Counted from the first letter of the stretch, positions 1-9,000 are shown. The stretch is 64,000 bases of DNA from Dokdonella_A sp964582225 (GCA_964582225.1 CAZORA010000003.1:62001-126000), one strand, 5' to 3'. The notes: generated from the letters alone by a model not told the origin. Numbers and translations are program-made.

Positions 1-282
1 GCTCGCTGCGGCCATGCCGGACGAGAAGGCCACCGCTTCGCTGGTACCCTCAAGTTCCGCCAGGGCGCGCTCGAAGCGGGCAACGGTGGGATTGAACAGG
101 CGCGCGTAGATCGGGTTCTCCGCCTCCGCCGCGCCGCCCACCAGGGCGTCGAAGCTCGCGGTGCCGACGTCGAGGTCGCGCACCGGATAGGTCGTCGACA
201 GATCGAGTGGCGGCGCGTGCACCCCAAGTTCGGCAAAGTCTTCGCGGCCAGCGTGCACGGCGCGGGTCTGGGAGAATCTCAT
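1..282 (-). CDS. Cys/Met metabolism PLP-dependent enzyme (methionine gamma-lyase / cystathionine gamma-synthase-like), N-terminal part
   Basis: The first 94 codons of a gene that runs off the left edge. The reverse strand begins MRFSQTRAVHAGRED and continues with PPLDLSTTYPV, NPIYARLFNPTVARFE and AFSSGMAA. These are the N-terminal landmarks of the transsulfuration family of fold type I PLP enzymes, including the NPT substrate/cofactor loop and the SSGMAA stretch before the cofactor phosphate site. The catalytic lysine lies outside the window. The start is supported by an AGGTGA ribosome site 6 nt upstream. The gene is divergent from an Lrp/AsnC regulator, an arrangement common for methionine gamma-lyase and related lyases, so local control by that regulator is likely. 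The exact substrate (methionine, cystathionine or O-acylhomoserine) cannot be decided from this part. Confidence 0.78.
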   Translation of the reverse strand, partial: MRFSQTRAVHAGREDFAELGVHAPPLDLSTTYPVRDLDVGTASFDALVGGAAEAENPIYARLFNPTVARFERALAELEGTSEAVAFSSGMAAAS

Positions 283-377
283 GGCGGTCACCTGATTCCG
301 AGCGATCGCACAAATATAGAATCGACCGCATGAAAATTGGCCTGACGTCGAAGGATATTTTGTGAGGGGCGCAAAGC
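283..377. promoter_or_regulatory. Divergent promoter region between PLP lyase and lrp-type regulator
   Basis: This 95-bp gap separates two divergent starts and is clearly more AT-rich than its surroundings (ATATAGAAT around 315 and GGATATTTTG around 353). Lrp/AsnC proteins usually bind the gap they share with their target gene, so an operator here is expected. I could not single out one convincing inverted repeat. Confidence 0.35.
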
Positions 378-848
378 ATGGATCTTGATCGAATCGACTT
401 CGCCATTCTGCGCGAGTTGCGCAAGAATGCTCGGCTGCCCAACAAGACGCTTGCGGCCCGGCTCGGCGTGGCGCCGTCCACGGCGCTCGAGCGGGTGCGG
501 CGCTTGCGCGAGCTCGGCGCCATCCAGGGATACCACGCCGAGATCCGGCCTGCTGCTCTCGGCATCGGTCTGCAGGCTCTGATTAGCGTGCGGCTGGCGC
601 GCCATTCGCGACACGAGTTGGCGGCCTTCAACGAACATCTCGGAACCCTGCGCGAGGTCCTGGCCTTCTACCACGTCGCCGGCGCCGACGACTTCCTGGT
701 CCACGTCGCCGTCCGCGACAGCGATCACCTGCGCGATTTCGCGCTCGACGCGTTCACGACGCGGCAGGAGGTGGCGCGAATCGAGACAAGCTTGATATTC
801 AACTTTAAAAGAAATTTGGAAGTACCTGTTTTTATGGATATCAATTGA
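378..848 (+). CDS. Lrp/AsnC family transcriptional regulator
   Basis: A 156-residue DNA-binding regulator of amino-acid metabolism. The N-terminal 60 residues form the AsnC-type winged helix-turn-helix (LDRIDFAILRELRKNARL, then AARLGVAPSTALERVRRL), followed by a RAM/ligand-binding alpha-beta sandwich that normally builds octamers and senses an amino acid. Length matches the family (150-165). The ATG has a GAGG-type site 12 nt upstream. The divergent neighbour is a transsulfuration-type PLP enzyme, so the likely job is sensing methionine or another amino acid and switching that lyase. The effector is inference. The end of the protein is unusually AT-rich in codon use (AACTTTAAAAGAAATTTGGAA), unlike the rest of the gene. 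Confidence 0.93.
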   Translation: MDLDRIDFAILRELRKNARLPNKTLAARLGVAPSTALERVRRLRELGAIQGYHAEIRPAALGIGLQALISVRLARHSRHELAAFNEHLGTLREVLAFYHVAGADDFLVHVAVRDSDHLRDFALDAFTTRQEVARIETSLIFNFKRNLEVPVFMDIN

Positions 849-1323
849 CACGTGCTTCGCGAGATTCCCGACGCCGCTGGGTGAGGGTGTTGTGTGGGCG
901 AAGTTCGGGTTGCGGCTGCGGCCGCGGTGCGCGAAACGAGCTTTTGCTGGAGCGCCGAAGGATCCGGACGGAGCTGCGTCGCCACCAAGGTGGGGTTCGG
1001 GTCGTGCGTTTCGTGTGCGCCATGGCATCACGTCGATCCGCGGGATGCTGCTGCATGCATTGGACATAATATACATTGCGCATGTTTCGGGCGAAGAACG
1101 CTCCGCGATGACGCATCTGTCGTCTGACATTGAGGTTCGCGCTGAAATCACCCACCGGCCACCGACTTCAGTGGGCGACATCGGATGAAGCGTGACGCCT
1201 CCGTGTCGCGTACCGGACAGGCGCTCGCCGGCCGCCGCGCGGGAATGACCATATTCATAAATGTCAGTTTGGACGTCCAAACGATACGCTTACGATGCGC
1301 GCTGGTCATCTTTCGAGGCAAGC
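849..1323. other. 475-bp intergenic region upstream of sqr
   Basis: No convincing gene. Open frames here on either strand lack family features and ribosome sites. Two AT-rich islands stand out: around 1061-1076 (GACATAATATACATT) and around 1246-1266 (ATATTCATAAATGTCAG). The second lies directly before a perfect 16-bp palindrome and the sqr start, so it is probably the sqr promoter. The first could be a promoter for a short RNA, but I see no terminator to define one. Confidence 0.5.
1267..1282. promoter_or_regulatory. Perfect 16-bp palindrome, candidate operator of sqr
   Basis: GTTTGGACGTCCAAAC is a perfect inverted repeat 41 bp before the sqr start codon. A possible but weak promoter pair overlaps it: TTGGAC at 1269-1274 and TACGAT at 1291-1296 with a 16-bp spacer. 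A palindrome on the -35 box is the usual place for a repressor. Sulfide oxidation genes are often controlled by sulfide-sensing ArsR-type repressors or by FisR, but no such regulator is in the window, so the protein that binds is unknown. Confidence 0.55.
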
Positions 1324-2586
1324 ATGAGCGCGCAGCAGCCCGTACAAAAGCACCTGGTCGTCATCGTTGGCGGCGGCAGCGGCGGCACCGCGGTTGCGGC
1401 GCGTCTGCTGCGCGAGCAGCCGGGGCTCGACGTCGTGGTGGTCGATCCCGCCACCTATCACTACTATCAGCCGGCCTGGACCTTGGTTGGTGGTGGCGCC
1501 TATCGGGCGGAGGCGACCCGGCGCAAGCTCGCGCACTGCTTGCCGAAAGGCGTCAAACATATTCGCGCCCGCGTTTCCGCGCTGCGCCCGGAACACTCGG
1601 AGGTCGTGCTGCTGGATGGCACACGCTTGCGCTACGAATACCTGGTGCTCGCGGCCGGCATCCAGCTCAACTGGAACGCGATCCCGGGGTTGCCGGAAGC
1701 GCTCGGTCAGGGCGGCGTCACCAGCAATTATCGCTATGACCTCGCGCCCTATACCTGGAAGCTGACGCAGGAATTCCGCGGCGGCGTCGCCGTCTTCACT
1801 CAACCGGCGGGCGCGATCAAGTGCCCCGGTGCACCGCAGAAGGCGCTCTATCTCGCCGCCGACTACCTCCGCCGTGTCGGCGTGAGCGCAGGCAGGCTGC
1901 AGTTTAGAAGCGGTGCGGCCTGCATTTTCGGCGTGCCGTTCTACGCCAAGGCCCTGGATCGCGTGATCGCGAGCTACGGCGCGGAAACACACTATGGAAG
2001 TACTCTGGTCGAGGTGCGCGGCGACGAGAAGGTCGCCGTGTTCGAGCGCAACGTGGACGATCGCAAAATTCGCGAGGAAGTCGCCTACGACCTGCTCCAC
2101 GTGGTGCCGCCGCAGGGCCCGCCTGACTTCATTCGCCATAGCCCGCTGGCCGACACTGCGGGTTGGCTCGACGTCAATAAGCACAGCCTGCGCCACGCCC
2201 AATACGCCAACGTATTCGGCCTTGGGGACTGCACTTCCACGCCTAACAGCAAGACCGCCGCCGCGATCAAGGCACAGGCGCCAGTATTGGCCGCAAACCT
2301 GCTGGCCGCCCTGCGCGGCGCGGCGGGCGCGGAATCCTATGATGGTTATGCCGCCTGCCCGCTCACCCCCTCGCGCGGTAAGGTGCTCCTGGCCGAGTTC
2401 ACCTACGGTGGCACGGTGGCGCCCACCCTGCCGCTGGATCCGCGGGTGCCGCGCCGCTTCTACTGGTGGCTCAAGCGCAGCTTCCTGCCTTGGTTCTACT
2501 GGAACGTGCTGCTCAAAGGTCGGCGTTTTCCGCTGCGCCAGCGCCCCCGCGAGTTTCCGGCTGGCGTACCCTCGGTGCAGCCCTGA
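1324..2586 (+). CDS. sqr: Sulfide:quinone oxidoreductase, type II (SQOR-like)
   Basis: A 420-residue membrane-associated flavoprotein that oxidises sulfide and passes the electrons to the quinone pool. The N-terminus carries the FAD-binding glycine motif (VVIVGGGSGG, residues 12-21). Both redox-active cysteines expected from the human mitochondrial enzyme are present: C167 in KCPGAPQK and C303 in GDCTSTPNSKTAAA. The aromatic, basic C-terminus (RFYWWLKRSFLPWFYW) is the monotopic membrane anchor of the family. I chose the ATG at 1324 over an upstream in-frame GTG-type extension because it has GAGG 6 nt before it and starts right at the family N-terminus. It is followed by a secreted DUF4399-like protein and a b-type cytochrome. 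Likely role: sulfide detoxification or energy use; likely controlled through the palindrome at 1267-1282. Confidence 0.92.
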   Translation: MSAQQPVQKHLVVIVGGGSGGTAVAARLLREQPGLDVVVVDPATYHYYQPAWTLVGGGAYRAEATRRKLAHCLPKGVKHIRARVSALRPEHSEVVLLDGTRLRYEYLVLAAGIQLNWNAIPGLPEALGQGGVTSNYRYDLAPYTWKLTQEFRGGVAVFTQPAGAIKCPGAPQKALYLAADYLRRVGVSAGRLQFRSGAACIFGVPFYAKALDRVIASYGAETHYGSTLVEVRGDEKVAVFERNVDDRKIREEVAYDLLHVVPPQGPPDFIRHSPLADTAGWLDVNKHSLRHAQYANVFGLGDCTSTPNSKTAAAIKAQAPVLAANLLAALRGAAGAESYDGYAACPLTPSRGKVLLAEFTYGGTVAPTLPLDPRVPRRFYWWLKRSFLPWFYWNVLLKGRRFPLRQRPREFPAGVPSVQP

Positions 2587-2641
2587 GAGTCCGCCGGCTT
2601 CCCGGTTCACGGTCGGCCATGGACGGCCGGCCGTGGCCTGA

Positions 2642-2663
2642 TCCCGACATCGCCTTGTCGGGA
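2642..2663. terminator. Hairpin after sqr, possible weak terminator
   Basis: TCCCGACA and TGTCGGGA form a perfect 8-bp stem around a 6-nt loop, 56 bp after the sqr stop. There is no T-run after it, so it may end transcription only partly or act as an mRNA stabiliser. A fair -10 box (TAGAAT, 2734-2739) follows before the next gene, which suggests a separate promoter there. Confidence 0.35.
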
Positions 2664-2771
2664 CTGGCATGCGCCCAAGCGTAGATCCTGACTCGGTGGT
2701 AACACGGACGCCGCCAGACGTCACCTGCTGGACTAGAATCGGGTTCTCTCGTCGATCCAGGAGGTTCGTCC

Positions 2772-3137
2772 ATGTACGCTCGTCACCTGCAGCAGCTCAC
2801 TTTCGGCCTCGGCGCGGCTCTTTGCCTTGCACTCGCGTCCGGCAGCGCGCTTGCCGATACCCCTTCGTTCACCATCGTCTCGCCGACCGACGGCGCCGCC
2901 GTTACCAGTCCGGTTTCCATCGTAGTCGACGTCCAGGGCGGCAAGATCGGCAAGCCAACCGACGGCCTCGATCACCTCCACGTCGGGGTCGACGGTGGCC
3001 AGAAGCGCTCGATCTATGTGCCGGGACCGGTGGAGCTCGAACTCGCGCCCGGTGCGCACACCGTGCAGGTCGAGCTGGCAGGCCCGAACCATCGCGCCTA
3101 CGGCCCGGAAAAGAGCATCTCGATCACGGTGAAGTGA
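2772..3137 (+). CDS. Secreted DUF4399-like protein
   Basis: A 121-residue exported protein of unknown function. Residues 1-28 are a clear Sec signal peptide ending SALA before D29. The rest is one beta-rich domain: a Big/CopC-like beginning (FTIVSPTDGAAVTSPV) and a segment DHLHVGVDGG ... LAPGAHTVQVELAG ... NHRAYGP that matches the pattern of DUF4399, where histidines and the PG-HTL stretch are conserved. A perfect AGGAGG stands at 2759-2764. Its stop codon overlaps the ATG of the next gene, a b-type cytochrome, so the two are translationally coupled and probably act together in the periplasm. The DUF assignment is by pattern only; metal binding through the histidines is possible but not shown. 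Confidence 0.7.
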   Translation: MYARHLQQLTFGLGAALCLALASGSALADTPSFTIVSPTDGAAVTSPVSIVVDVQGGKIGKPTDGLDHLHVGVDGGQKRSIYVPGPVELELAPGAHTVQVELAGPNHRAYGPEKSISITVK

Positions 3138-3826
3138 TGGACCCGCGCGCGGCAGGCGCGCGCATTGCGCGTCATGGCGCGCTTGCGCGCGTGCTGCACG
3201 CGCTGAATGCGACGATCGTGCTGCTGCTTCTCTTCAGCGGGCTCGCCCTCGGTGATCGACTGCCGGAAGCATGGGTGGACGCGCTGGGCGGCCATGAGGC
3301 ATTCAGCGACCTCCACGAGTGGCTCGGGTTGGCTTTCGTAGTCGCAAGCGCATTGCTGATCGGCGCGCTCTCGCGCCACAGCGCCGCGCTCGTGCGTCGA
3401 CTCGCCGAATGGCGACGTGGTGATCTCGGCTGGCCCCTTGCTTTCGCCCGGCATCTGCTGCGATCGCAGCGGACCGACGCGCCGCGTCACAGTGGCTACT
3501 TCGACCCGCTCGAGCGCCTGGTGCTGATCATCGTCTTGGCGACGCTTGTGCTCGCCGGCCTGAGCGGCGTGTATCTGTATTGGTCGCCGGATGCGCCACG
3601 TTGGGCCTTCGTCGTATTCATCCGCAGCCACATCTACGCCGGTTGGGTGCTGCTCGGTGCGCTCGGCCTGCATATCTTTGCCGGGCTCGGCGTGCTGCCG
3701 ACCCACCGGGGCATCCTCGGTGTCATGTTTGGCGACGGCAGCCTGCCGCAAGCAACCGCACGCCGTCTGTGGCCGGGCTGGACCGAGCGCAAGCTGGGCG
3801 AGACGCGCGCCGAGCCCGTCGACTGA
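3137..3826 (+). CDS. Di-haem b-type cytochrome, cytochrome b561 / formate dehydrogenase gamma-like
   Basis: A 229-residue inner-membrane cytochrome with four predicted transmembrane helices. Histidines fit two b haems: H21 (RVLHALNA), H60 (DLHEWLG), H165 (RSHIYAGW) and H179 (GLHIFAGL); the last two are spaced 14 apart as in bis-His b cytochromes. Such proteins pass electrons between quinol and a periplasmic partner. The ATG overlaps the stop of the DUF4399-like gene (TGATG), so they form one translational unit. A long soluble loop between helices two and three (about residues 88-120) is rich in arginine. Partner and direction of electron flow are unknown; the nearby sulfide:quinone reductase suggests, but does not prove, a sulfur-related role. 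Confidence 0.82.
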   Translation: MDPRAAGARIARHGALARVLHALNATIVLLLLFSGLALGDRLPEAWVDALGGHEAFSDLHEWLGLAFVVASALLIGALSRHSAALVRRLAEWRRGDLGWPLAFARHLLRSQRTDAPRHSGYFDPLERLVLIIVLATLVLAGLSGVYLYWSPDAPRWAFVVFIRSHIYAGWVLLGALGLHIFAGLGVLPTHRGILGVMFGDGSLPQATARRLWPGWTERKLGETRAEPVD

Positions 3827-3860
3827 GGCGCCACCGCTCAAGTCGAGGTGGCACCGCCCT

Positions 3861-4724
3861 TCAGAGCGTGGTTGCGGCGAAAGTATCGCACTGGTTGAGG
3901 TCGCCGCCGCCAAGACCGAGCTTGAACCAGCGCACGCGTTCCGCCGAGCTGCCATGGGTGAATGAATCCGGCACTACGTAACCGCGCGCTTGCTTCTGCA
4001 GCGCGTCGTCGCCGATCTGGCTGGCGGCGTTGAGGGCCGCCTCGATGTCGCCGGGATCCAGCCAGTCGAGCTGCTGTTCGGCTTGATGGGCCCACACGCC
4101 GGCAAAGCAGTCGGCCTGCAACTCCTGGCGCACCGAGAGTCCGGTGGCCCCTTCCATCGGTGCGCCGCGCTGGCGCGCCGCCTGCACCTGCTGCATCACG
4201 CCCAGCAGGTTCTGGACGTGGTGACCGACTTCGTGGGCGATCACGTAGGCGCGGGCGAAGTCACCGGCGGCGTGAAAGCGCTGCTGCATCTCGCGAAAGA
4301 AGTCGAGATCCAGATAGACCTGCCGGTCGCCAGGACAGTAGAACGGTCCCATCGCCGCCGAGGCAGCGCCACAGGCCGACTGCACGGCGCCGCTGAAGAG
4401 CACCAGACGCGGTGCCGCGTAGCTGCTGCCGCCTTGACGGAAGACCTGGGTCCACACGTCCTCAGTACTGCCCAGGACCCGCCGCACGAAATCGCTCTGT
4501 TCGTCGTTGCCCGCCGGGCCGAGCTGCTGTTCCGTGGCGGTGCCTCCGCCCCCCATGTCCATGTTGCCGATCAGCTGCAGCAGCTCGCCCGGATTCTTGC
4601 CGAACAGCAGGCCGATCAACACCACCACGACGATGCCGCCGAGCCCCAGGCCGCCGCCGAGGCGCCTGCCGCCGCCGCTGTCGCGCACCACGTTGTCGCT
4701 CGCCCGACCCTTTTGCCAGCGCAT
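3861..4724 (-). CDS. ypfJ: Neutral zinc metallopeptidase, YpfJ family
   Basis: A 287-residue membrane-anchored putative zinc protease. The short basic N-terminus (RWQKGRASDN) is followed by a glycine-rich stretch and one transmembrane helix (GGIVVVVLIGLLF, about residues 29-41). The periplasmic domain contains FYCPGDRQVYLDLDFF and the zinc motif HEVGHH with H164, E165 and H168, both hallmarks of the family, and the ELQADCFAGVWAH segment that supplies the third ligand region. Length and order match E. coli YpfJ. It is convergent with the upstream cytochrome gene. Its substrate is not known in any organism that I can name with confidence. Confidence 0.93.
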   Translation of the reverse strand: MRWQKGRASDNVVRDSGGGRRLGGGLGLGGIVVVVLIGLLFGKNPGELLQLIGNMDMGGGGTATEQQLGPAGNDEQSDFVRRVLGSTEDVWTQVFRQGGSSYAAPRLVLFSGAVQSACGAASAAMGPFYCPGDRQVYLDLDFFREMQQRFHAAGDFARAYVIAHEVGHHVQNLLGVMQQVQAARQRGAPMEGATGLSVRQELQADCFAGVWAHQAEQQLDWLDPGDIEAALNAASQIGDDALQKQARGYVVPDSFTHGSSAERVRWFKLGLGGGDLNQCDTFAATTL

Positions 4725-5024
4725 GCCCAGCCGCCTCCTCGCCGCCGTTGGAAGCTCGAGACACTAGCGCGAGCCCGCGGGCCGCCGCAAGGGACGTATG
4801 CTGCTCCCGATCCATCTCGCCCAGGCGTTCAAGATTGTTCACAGGGCAGCCGTTTCGACGCGGCCACCGGTTTGCGGTCATGGGCCAGCCTGGCGCGACC
4901 GCGTCGACCAAAGAGCAACATGAAGATGAGCTCTCAGACGAACTCACCGACACTCCCCTGCAAGTCGAAGCGGTCCCTGCCGCCGGCTGGCATCGCGCCC
5001 ACGCGAGCTTGCTATGCTGGCGCA
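4725..5024. other. 300-bp divergent region between ypfJ and rnt
   Basis: Holds the promoters of two divergent genes. I see no small gene, RNA gene or strong hairpin. Several open frames that cross it are antisense shadows with no ribosome site. Confidence 0.5.
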
Positions 5025-5672
5025 ATGCCCTCCCCCACCCCCATCGCGTCGCTGGCGCAGCGTTTCCGCGGCTTCCTGCCGGTCGTCGTCGACGTCGAAA
5101 CCGGTGGGTTCGACTGCGAGCGCCACGCCCTGCTCGAGATCGCGGCGGTGACCGTACACATGGACGAGGACGGCCTGCTCCAGCCGGACCCGGTCGTTTC
5201 CGCCCACGTCGTGCCGTTTCCGGGCTCCGAGCTCGATCCGCGCTCGATGGAGGTCAACGGCATCGACCCCGGTCACCCGTTCCGCTTCGCGCTGCCCGAA
5301 CGCGAGGCGCTTGATTTCATCTTCCGCCCGGTGCGTGTCGCGCTGCGCGCCAACGGCTGCCAGCGCGCGATCCTGGTCGGACACAACGCCGCGTTCGATC
5401 TCGGTTTCCTGAACGCTGCGGCGCGCCGCAGCGGCCACAGGCGCAACCCGTTTCACCCCTTCAGCTCATTCGACACCGTGACCCTCGGTGGCCTGGCCTA
5501 TGGCCAGACCGTGCTCAGCCGCGCGGTGGAAGCCTCGGGTCAAGCCTGGGATGCGCGCGAGGCGCATACCGCGGTATATGACACCGAACGCACCGCCGAG
5601 CTGTTCTGTCGAGTCGTCAACCGCTGGCAGGAAATGGACCGGCTCTGGCGGCAAGTACACACGGCTGCTTGA
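5025..5672 (+). CDS. rnt: Ribonuclease T
   Basis: A 215-residue DEDDh 3'-to-5' exoribonuclease that trims the 3' ends of tRNA, 5S and 23S rRNA. The exonuclease motifs are in order: Exo I VVDVETGGFD, Exo II HNAAFDLGFL and Exo III H-TAVYDTERTA, giving the metal-binding acidic residues and the catalytic histidine. Length matches RNase T (about 215) rather than the longer DnaQ epsilon or the shorter oligoribonuclease. The aromatic-rich FHPFSSFDTVTLG segment fits its 3'-end reading pocket. I chose the ATG at 5025 because translation there begins in the family pattern; the much longer upstream open frame is antisense to ypfJ. It is followed after 31 bp by a zinc-ribbon protein in the same direction. 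Confidence 0.95.
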   Translation: MPSPTPIASLAQRFRGFLPVVVDVETGGFDCERHALLEIAAVTVHMDEDGLLQPDPVVSAHVVPFPGSELDPRSMEVNGIDPGHPFRFALPEREALDFIFRPVRVALRANGCQRAILVGHNAAFDLGFLNAAARRSGHRRNPFHPFSSFDTVTLGGLAYGQTVLSRAVEASGQAWDAREAHTAVYDTERTAELFCRVVNRWQEMDRLWRQVHTAA

Positions 5673-5703
5673 TTCGTCGCGCGATCGCGCGCATGTTTCA
5701 CGC

Positions 5704-5988
5704 ATGCCCATTCATGAATACCGACCCGCCGTCGGCGCGGGGTGTGCGCTGTGCTGCTACGGTTTCGAGCGACTGCACGGGGTTCACGAGCCGCCGCTCG
5801 AGCGCTGCCCGGCCTGCGGCGGGCCGCTTGAGCGGGTCATCAGCGCACCACAGGTCATCAGCGGTCGCAGCCACGTGCTGAAAGAGGCCAACTTGGCCCG
5901 CCACGGTTTTTCCAAGTACCGCCGAGTCGACAAGGGCCGCTACGAAAAGGCGGTCGGCGACGGCCCGGACACGATCGACGCGAGCTGA
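5704..5988 (+). CDS. FmdB-family small zinc-ribbon protein
   Basis: A 94-residue protein with the FmdB/CxxC_CxxC_SSSS layout: MPIHEYRPA at the start, then two cysteine pairs, CALCCYGFE and CPACGG, that can bind one zinc, and a hydrophilic, lysine- and arginine-rich tail. The first pair is CALCC rather than the usual CxxC followed by GH. FmdB proteins are annotated as putative regulators but their role is not settled. It lies 31 bp after rnt in the same direction and may share its transcript. Confidence 0.85.
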   Translation: MPIHEYRPAVGAGCALCCYGFERLHGVHEPPLERCPACGGPLERVISAPQVISGRSHVLKEANLARHGFSKYRRVDKGRYEKAVGDGPDTIDAS

Positions 5989-6028
5989 GGCGGCGCACCG
6001 CTGCCGGCGCGCCACCCGCACGGATCGA

Positions 6029-9000
6029 TCAGGGCACATCCTCGAAGCCATCGGCGAAGATCCGATCCGAGACACCGCAGCTCACGGTGACGTCGTTCAC
6101 GTCAGCGCCGGTAATCACGCCGTCGCCGCCGGCGACAGCGCACGTCTGCCCGGTCGGCTGGGCACTCACCGTTACCGCCCACGCGCTGCCGTCGGCAAGG
6201 CTCAGCGGAAACGCGAACGCACCGTTGCGCGTGATCGCAAGATCGTTGCCGCCGTTGAGCTGAAGCACGAGGCCCGTGCCCTGCAGACCGCTGACGCTGC
6301 CGCCCACGCGGTAGGTCGGCGTGCTGCAGCTGACTTCGACGTCGACCACGTCGGCGCCGGCGATCGTGCCGCTGGCGTTGGCCAGGCTGCAGACCTGTCC
6401 GGGCGGCGCGGCGGCGATCGTCACTGCGTAAGCAGCGCCATCGGCGAGCTCGGTGCTGAAGGTGAATGGACCGTCGCTCGCGACCGGGAGCGTTTCGGCG
6501 CCGTTGAGCTGGAGCACGAGCCCTGCCCCCGCCAGGCCGCTGGCGCTGCCGCCGACCGTGTAGCCGACGCCCGCGGAAACCATCAGCGTGTAGTCCTCGG
6601 CCTGACCGTAGCCGCTTGAATTGCAGGCATCACCCGCCGTGCTGTAGCGCTTGACGACGCGCAGGCGCACCGGGCCGGCGCCCAGGCCTGCCGGTACCGC
6701 GACCGCGGCCTCGACGAACTGGCCGTCGACGCCGGTGGAATTCTGCAGCGTGCCGATCTCGTAGCTCTCGCCGGCATCGTTGAAGTCGCCGTCGCGATTC
6801 CAGTCCGCGTAGGCCTTGACGGGCGTGCTGTAGTTGCCGGCGGTATTGCCTTCGACCCGCAGGTCGTGGCTGTCGCCGGCGCTGACGTGGCCGATCACTG
6901 CAGTGAAGTCCTGCAGCGGCGGGCCGCCGGTAGCCGGCGAGCCGTTGTCGATGTCGGCATAGACGACGCGGGTGATCGGCTCGATGCCGTTGGGGAAGGT
7001 CACCGGGCAGTACGGTGCGGGGAACGGCGCGGTACCGGTCGTGAACTGCCAGGCGCTCGACCAGGCGCCGATCCCGCAGGGGCTCTTGGCGCGCACGCGC
7101 CACCAGTAGCCGGTGCTCGGCTGCAGCACCACGCTGACCTGGGTCGAGCTGGTGGTGGACTGGTGGACCAGGTTGCCGAAGCCGGCGTCGGTGGCGACCT
7201 GGACGTCGTACTCCGCCGCGCCCGCGACCGCGGTCCAGATCAGGGTTGGGTTGAGCGGCTGCGCACCGGCGCCGTCGGCCGGCGCGCTGAGGCTCGGCGC
7301 CACGGGCGTACCGGCGAAGACCTTGAGCGTCACGCTGGCGCTGTGGCCGGCACTGCCGCTCGCGCTGGCGTCGATCGTCAGGATGTATTCACCGGGCGCG
7401 GTCGTCGTGCCCACGTTCAAATTCAGGCTGCTGGCCTGTCCCGGCGTCACTGGGTTGACACTGAAGCTTGCGCTGGTGCCGCTCGGCACACCGCTCACGC
7501 TGAGGGTCACTGGAGCACTGAAGCCCTGTCGAGTGCCGACGTCGATGGCGTAGCTCACGCTGCCCGGCGCGCAGCTGCTAGCGCTCGTCACCGGCAGGAC
7601 GAGGCTGAAGTCGGGCGCGCCACCGCTGGTGCAGGCCGGGCGAGTGCCACAGGCGATGCCGTGGGCGTCGAAGGCGTCCCAGATGCGGCAGCCGTTCGGC
7701 GTGCTGTTGCTCAGGTTGCCGTCGTCATCGTCGGCGGCGAGAAACACGGTGTACCAGTTGGAGGCGGCGCAGCCGTCCACCTGGGCCGCGGGATTGCAGG
7801 TCCCCCCCGAGGCGACCCGATAGGCGCTCTTGGAAGGCACCAGGCTGCCGTACCAGACGCGCGCCATCTCGTTCCAGCCGTCGTCGGCGCCGTATTCGTC
7901 GACCAGGGTCTGCGCCAGGTCCCAGCCGGTGGAGCTCGCGATGACGCTCTCGCAGTGACCCTCGTAGCCCATCGGTCCCTGATACGGGAAGAATCCGCCC
8001 GCGTAGTACGGGCAGTCGAAACGTCCGCAGCCGATCCCGGCGCTCGCGGTCACGGTATCCGGGCGCGCGATGACCGCAGGACCACGGGTGCTGAAGGCGT
8101 TGACGTCGCGCACGCCGGTACAGGAGGCGTCGCAGTTGTAGCAGGGTACGCCGGGCCGGAAGTTGGGGCCGATGCAGGAGTCCTTGGTTTCGTTGAAGGC
8201 GAAGATATCGCCGACCGCCTCGCCGCTGCCGTTTTCGTTCGCCGTACCGCCGGTGTTGTCGTCGAGGCCGTGTCCCCACTCGTGCAGGAACACTGCGGCG
8301 ATCTCGCCGGTGTTGGAGCAGCCGCCGCCGGACTTGTAGAAATTCATCGACGAGCCGTCCCAGCTGGCGTTACAGGTGTCGTTCACGTTCATGTTGGCGG
8401 TCACCTTGGTCTGCAGCCAGCTGTTCGCCGGCAGCCAGCTGCTCGCCTTGCGGTTGATTCGGGTCAGGTGATAGAAGCCGGTGCGCGAGGCGTGGGTATT
8501 GCCGGCGCCGCCGAAGCCTGGCGTCACGCAGTCGGTGCCGCCACTGCCGCCGAGATTGAGATCGCCGCCGCTCGGATTGGACAGGTTGATCGAGCCGCAG
8601 CCGTCGATCATGCGGAAATACTTGCCGTCGAGGCTGGTGCTCGCCGAGCCGCCGCTGTAGTCGTACATGCCAAGCGCATCGGTGACCTTGGCGCCACCGT
8701 TTTGCACGGCGAGGAACGGAAACGGTACGCTGACTTCGGGGTCCGAGTTGGTCATCGGATAGATGCCGCCGATCACCGTGGCATCCACGTTCAAGGTCAG
8801 GTTATTGACGGCCAGCACGCGGTTGGTGTGAGCGTCCTGGATCACCTCGTAGGTTGCGCTGTCGTCGGCGAGGCGAAACACATAGCGCCAGGCCAGCACG
8901 TGTTCATAGCCACTCCCGGGCGCACCGATGAAGTCTTCGCCGGGCACCTCGGCCTGCGGCGTGCGCGGATAGATTCGCAGGCTGCCCGCATCGCGCAGCT

